Made by a program: the position numbers and the translations under genes. Below, piece after piece: positions 61,219-64,000 of a stretch of DNA of 64,000 nt (positions are counted from its first letter, which is position 1; each line of letters starts with the position of its first letter). Under the pieces are notes generated by a model, which searched no databases, was not told where the DNA came from, and saw nothing but the letters and a program-made list of their open reading frames with translations. The stretch is from Verrucomicrobiota bacterium (GTDB lineage Bacteria > Verrucomicrobiota > Verrucomicrobiia > Chthoniobacterales > Chthoniobacteraceae), in contig VFJQ01000122.1 in NCBI GenBank assembly GCA_009885995.1, forward strand, positions 1 to 64,000, written 5' to 3'.

Positions 61219-61545
61219 TTACGAACCAGTCGGGTTCCGGCCCGGCGGCTTTCGCCGCAGACGGCGGCGGGCCAGGGTGAGCAGGCCGTTGACCACCATC
61301 TTGAACACGGTTTCCAAGGCGAGGATGATATCGATGGAGAAGGTGTGCGCACCGCGCTCCAGATCGCAGAGGTGGGATTTGGCGATGCCTGTGGCGGCGT
61401 GCAGATCGTCCAGCGCCCAGCCACGCCATAGTCGCTGCGCATGGACTTCCTCGCCCATGGCGACGTTCAGCGGATGCCGCTTCATCCCGCGCCACCAGAT
61501 CAAGCCCAACGGCACCGGGGTCTTTCGAGATCGCTTGGCACTCAT
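61219..61545 (-). CDS. XRE-family helix-turn-helix regulator
   Basis: This 108-residue protein has HTH_3 at about 28-85: NVAMGEEVHAQRLWRGWALDDLHAATGIAKSHLCDLERGAHTFSIDIILALETVFKM. This is the usual five-helix Cro/CI fold with the SxxxLxxxERG turn. The C-terminus is Arg-rich. It is upstream of, and in the same direction as, the tandem array and the Fn3-like gene. It could regulate the adjacent restriction-modification genes as a controller (C) protein, but it lies downstream of them rather than beside the endonuclease start. Operator not identified. Confidence 0.85.
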   Translation of the reverse strand: MSAKRSRKTPVPLGLIWWRGMKRHPLNVAMGEEVHAQRLWRGWALDDLHAATGIAKSHLCDLERGAHTFSIDIILALETVFKMVVNGLLTLARRRLRRKPPGRNPTGS

Positions 61546-61737
61546 AGGGGGAATGGGTTGGCGATGGGGGAGCAGGATGGATGCGGGCCGGGAGCGGCCG
61601 GGCCGGATGCGTCTGGCGCGCGACTTCGCTGCTTCCCGATCACGCCCGCGCAGCCCGCAGGGCTGCTGGAGCCGAGCGGAGCGAGACAGCCAGCGAAGCT
61701 GCCCGAAGGGGCGCGCCGGCGGGCGCGAGCAAATTAG

Positions 61738-61795
61738 CCCCGGGCTTCAGCCCGGGGAACCCATCCATCACCGCCAGCCGCCCCGGAGGGGCGGC
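61738..61795. repeat. Pair of strong G+C hairpins (REP-like)
   Basis: CCCCGGGCT-TC-AGCCCGGGG at 61738-61757 and GCCGCCCC-GGA-GGGGCGGC at 61777-61795 are perfect stems. They sit just after the methyltransferase stop (minus strand, end 61806). They are either its terminator region or a dispersed repeat pair; the second hairpin is followed by no T-tract. Confidence 0.6.
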
Positions 61796-61805
61796 GGAGG
61801 TCCGG

Positions 61806-62795
61806 TTATGTCTGCACCTTGCGCTTCTTCCTCGACTTCTTCGGATAGACGACGGACTTGTGGGGAGTGAGGGAGGGAAGGAACGCGGTATCTGGTTCTT
61901 CGCGGAGGATGGCAGAATCGAGGGTTTCTGAGCGGTGGAATTCGAGCCGAACACCTTGAAACAGGTTGCCGACCTGGCTCTTTAGTCGAAGCGCGGCCAT
62001 GCGTGCGTAGGCCGGATCAAGTTCCACGCCGATCCCGTTCCGCCCGGCGTTGGCCGCAGCGAGGAGTGTGGTGCCGGTGCCGCAGAACGGGTCGAGCACG
62101 GTGTCGCCGACGAACGAGAACATGCGCACGAGCCGGTAAGCGAGTTCATCGGGAAATGGTGCGGGATGTTCGCGGGTCGAAGCGCCGGTGAGACGCCAGA
62201 ACTGTTGAAACCATTCCTGATATTCTTCCTTCGAGAGCCTGCTTTGGTCGCGCTGTTCTTCGGTTGGCTTGCGGTAGCCGCCGGCCTTGCGTTGCATGAG
62301 GATAAACTCGATGTCGTTCTTGATGATCGCGTTTGGCTCGTAGGGTTTGCCAAGGAAGCCGGCTCCGCCATTCTCGACCTCGTAAGCTGCGTTGGAAATT
62401 TTGTGCCAGATGATGGGATTCAAATTATCGAATCCGATTCGGCGGCACGCGACGCAAATGTCGGCGTGCAGGGGAAAGACGACGTGGCGTCCGAAGTTTT
62501 TGCGGGACATGCAGACATCGCCAACGACGCACACGAGCCGCCCGCCGGGGATGAGCACGCGGAAGACTTCAGCCCAGACCTTGTTTAGCTCGGCGAGGAA
62601 ATGTTCGTAGTCTTTGATGTGCCCCATCTGCTCGGGGTGCTCGTTGTAGCGCTTGAGGCTCCAGTAGGGCGGAGAGGTGACGACGAGGTGAACGGAGGCG
62701 TCCGCGATGAAGCGGAGATTGCGCGCATCGCCCAAGATAAGGCGCTGCGTGCAGTCGTGGACGCTGCTCCTGCTAGCGGACAAACGCGGAGGCAT
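61806..62795 (-). CDS. Type II DNA methyltransferase, beta class (N4-cytosine or N6-adenine)
   Basis: This 329-residue protein is an amino-methyltransferase with motif order IV-X-I (beta class). Catalytic motif IV is VVTSPPYWSLKRYN. The SAM-binding motif I, DTVLDPFCGTGTTLLAA, is near the C-terminus, and GIGVELDPAYARMA follows. SPPY favours N4-cytosine, but N6-adenine is possible. The C-terminus is Lys/Arg-rich (KKSRKKRK). It overlaps the endonuclease gene upstream by 23 bases, forming one restriction-modification unit. A 61-base gap separates it from the palindromes. Confidence 0.92.
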   Translation of the reverse strand: MPPRLSASRSSVHDCTQRLILGDARNLRFIADASVHLVVTSPPYWSLKRYNEHPEQMGHIKDYEHFLAELNKVWAEVFRVLIPGGRLVCVVGDVCMSRKNFGRHVVFPLHADICVACRRIGFDNLNPIIWHKISNAAYEVENGGAGFLGKPYEPNAIIKNDIEFILMQRKAGGYRKPTEEQRDQSRLSKEEYQEWFQQFWRLTGASTREHPAPFPDELAYRLVRMFSFVGDTVLDPFCGTGTTLLAAANAGRNGIGVELDPAYARMAALRLKSQVGNLFQGVRLEFHRSETLDSAILREEPDTAFLPSLTPHKSVVYPKKSRKKRKVQT

Positions 62796-63504
62796 GGGAT
62801 AATAGGCTGCGGAGGAAGAGGGCCATCGTCAGGTCGCCGGCAGGTTCGGCATACTCACCTTGGAGGCCCGTGTCGGCGCTGGAGAGCAGGTAAGCGGATG
62901 CGCTGTAGTGGCGCTCGCGGACGAGTTTGCGGCAGAAGAGTTCGTAGCGGGCAGCGTAGGATGCTTCCTTGAACTCGGGGAAGACCGGGAAGTGCGGCTC
63001 CTTGGCACGAACCGGTGAGCGGGATGCAGGGCAGTCTTGAAGCATGAAAAGATAACCGAGCCACGGCGCCGAGGAATTACGGAATGCACCTTCTCGGAAC
63101 GCCGTCCAGAGGTCGAGTGCCGAGCCCATCGCTTCCTCCGTCCGGTTGTTGAAGTTGTTACCGAAGGAACCGACCTGAGACTTCGCCTCCAGCGCGAGGA
63201 TGAGTTGGCCTTCTATTACGACGAGCAAATCCCACATCTTTGTCGCACGGAAAAAGCCGGGCAGTTCGAGTCGCTGGTGAAAGTGAATCGACTCCGAGGG
63301 CACGCCGATGGTCCGAAGTCCGTGCGCGAGGATGTCGAGAAAGCCATTCATCTGCGCTCCACCGGTAACGGCAGCGCGGGTTCCTTGATCCGTCGTCCCG
63401 CGCTCGTGCTGGCTGCGAGCTTGGGATCCGCGGGTGTTCCAGTAGAAAGCCACGGCGTTGCCGACTTGGCCACGGAGGTGTTCGAGAAGCTCGTCCAGAT
63501 TCAT
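62773..63504 (-). CDS. Type II restriction endonuclease, XhoI/PaeR7I family
   Basis: This 243-residue protein matches PaeR7I/XhoI in order: GTRAAVTGGAQMNGFLDIL, LPGFFRATKMWDLLVVIEGQLILALEAKSQVGSFGNNFNNR, GSALDLWTAFREGAF, WLGYLFMLQD, SPVRAKEPHFPVFPEF, and ASYAARYELFCRKLVRERHY. The catalytic PD-(D/E)xK-like residues are within WDLLVV...LEAKSQVG. Prototype enzymes cut CTCGAG. The site may be the same here but needs testing. The gene starts 22 bases downstream (minus direction) of a truncated methyltransferase remnant and overlaps the beta-class methyltransferase gene. Confidence 0.93.
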   Translation of the reverse strand: MNLDELLEHLRGQVGNAVAFYWNTRGSQARSQHERGTTDQGTRAAVTGGAQMNGFLDILAHGLRTIGVPSESIHFHQRLELPGFFRATKMWDLLVVIEGQLILALEAKSQVGSFGNNFNNRTEEAMGSALDLWTAFREGAFRNSSAPWLGYLFMLQDCPASRSPVRAKEPHFPVFPEFKEASYAARYELFCRKLVRERHYSASAYLLSSADTGLQGEYAEPAGDLTMALFLRSLLSHASAFVR

Positions 63505-63525
63505 TTTTCGGGAAGTGTTCCCGCG

Positions 63526-63660
63526 CTACGCAGTTTGTCGAGGCGCGACAAGATAGATCAGATCGACGCACTGCACGGGCAGCTTCGCGAGCTGGTCGAG
63601 ATTGTCGCCGCAATAGACGACGCGGGTATCGACGAGGGCGCTGGATTTGGCCGGAGGCAT
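63526..63660 (-). pseudogene. N-terminal remnant of a different DNA methyltransferase
   Basis: The 44 codons from ATG 63660 read MPPAKSSALVDTRVVYCGDN-LDQLAKLPVQCVDLIY, then LVAPRQTA and stop. The VYCGDNLDQLAKLPxxCVDLIY block is the start of site-specific DNA-methyltransferases, where it runs on into I-DPPFNSN (motif IV). Here the catalytic motif is missing and the frame ends. In another frame the sequence continues SRLDKLRSAGTLPEK and stops exactly on the endonuclease ATG (AAATGA), as if an internal deletion joined N- and C-terminal ends. It is non-functional. Confidence 0.7.
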
Positions 63661-63775
63661 GGCCGCCGGTTATGCCCGGCGCGCGCGCGGGTGGCAATAC
63701 GGCACTGGGGACCGATCGAGCCGGGGGGGGCGAATAAGCTGGAGCGGAACGCATCGGGCGCCAAAGGTCGGCGCC

Positions 63776-63907
63776 ATGAAAATCACGACCCTCCTCGCCC
63801 TGCTCGCCGGCATCCTCTGCGCGGCGGCGCTCACCGGTTGTGTCACCTGGGACGCTCCACCGGAGGAGCAGCCGGGGGCGATGGCGGGTCGGCCGGGGCA
63901 ATTCTAA
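63776..63907 (+). CDS. Small lipoprotein, 43 aa
   Basis: MKITTLLALLAGILCAAALTGC is a type II signal peptide with lipobox LTGC. The mature tail is only VTWDAPPEEQPGAMAGRPGQF. A longer upstream frame starting at 63647 is not needed. It resembles tiny verrucomicrobial lipoproteins of unknown role. It is followed after 22 bases by another exported protein gene. Confidence 0.65.
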   Translation: MKITTLLALLAGILCAAALTGCVTWDAPPEEQPGAMAGRPGQF

Positions 63908-63929
63908 ACCACGACCTTTCCGCTGACCC

Positions 63930-64000
63930 ATGAAGATCACATCCTTCGCTCTCTTCCTCCTCGGCTCCACGGCCGCTTTCGCCGGCGCACTCGTCTCCAA
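63930..64000 (+). CDS. Start of an exported protein, truncated by the window edge
   Basis: ATG 63930 begins MKITSFALFLLGSTAAFAGA, a type I signal peptide with an AFA-G cleavage site. The rest lies beyond base 64000. It shares the MKIT start with the preceding small lipoprotein and may belong to the same transcript. Confidence 0.6.
   Translation, partial: MKITSFALFLLGSTAAFAGALVS

Noticed and set aside
1-64000. tRNA and rRNA genes
   Set aside because: No tRNA cloverleaf or rRNA sequence was recognised by eye; a dedicated covariance-model scan would be needed to exclude them.

Overview
The window is about two-thirds G+C, densely packed and bacterial. Several features fit a free-living Gram-negative bacterium of the Verrucomicrobiota (Spartobacteria/Opitutae-like): an outer-membrane patatin, lipoproteins, a secreted arylsulfatase, large secreted subtilases, a glcDEF set, many short palindromic repeats, and many starts without a clear Shine-Dalgarno sequence (for example 46739 and 56137). 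This placement rests on gene content and family resemblance, not on rRNA.

Layout. 1-4251: the edge of a decayed insertion sequence, then a regulatory cluster with a receiver-PP2C phosphatase, an ECF sigma factor, a histidine-kinase-like protein, and two broken regulators (an NtrC C-terminus and a headless receiver). 4402-13420: PlpD-type patatin, DAHP synthase, small membrane and lipoprotein genes, and an alanyl-tRNA synthetase with an alkyltransferase-like (ATL) domain inserted in it. 13514-25392: two secreted subtilases flanking a frameshifted hybrid sensor kinase, a beta-helix protein, an uncharacterised enzyme overlapping a PfkB kinase, and a lytic transglycosylase. 25469-33511: ilvB, DUF1294, glcD-glcE-glcF, upp and a 2-hydroxyacid dehydrogenase. 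33655-38333: a P1B-4-like metal ATPase, an outer-membrane protein, and a phosphatase-like protein ending in a haem c motif. 38440-55842: a large surface-glycan region with a UDP-galactopyranose-mutase-like protein, glycosyltransferases, GMC oxidoreductase, epimerase, polymerase/ligase-like protein, flippase and methyltransferases. 56137-58509: arylsulfatase. 58578-64000: an accessory region with collagen-like and Fn3-like proteins, a four-helix-bundle gene bracketed by inverted repeats, a 42-bp tandem array, an XRE regulator, a XhoI/PaeR7I-family restriction-modification pair, a methyltransferase remnant and two small exported proteins.

How the genes work together. glcD, glcE and glcF form one glycolate oxidase unit. 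38440-44957 is a translationally coupled run that probably makes and modifies a surface glycan, and 46739-55842 supplies polymerisation, export and decoration. The endonuclease and methyltransferase at 61806-63504 overlap and are one module.

The strongest novelty candidates are the ATL domain inside AlaRS (12137-12442) and the inverted-repeat-bounded four-helix-bundle element (59083-59546).
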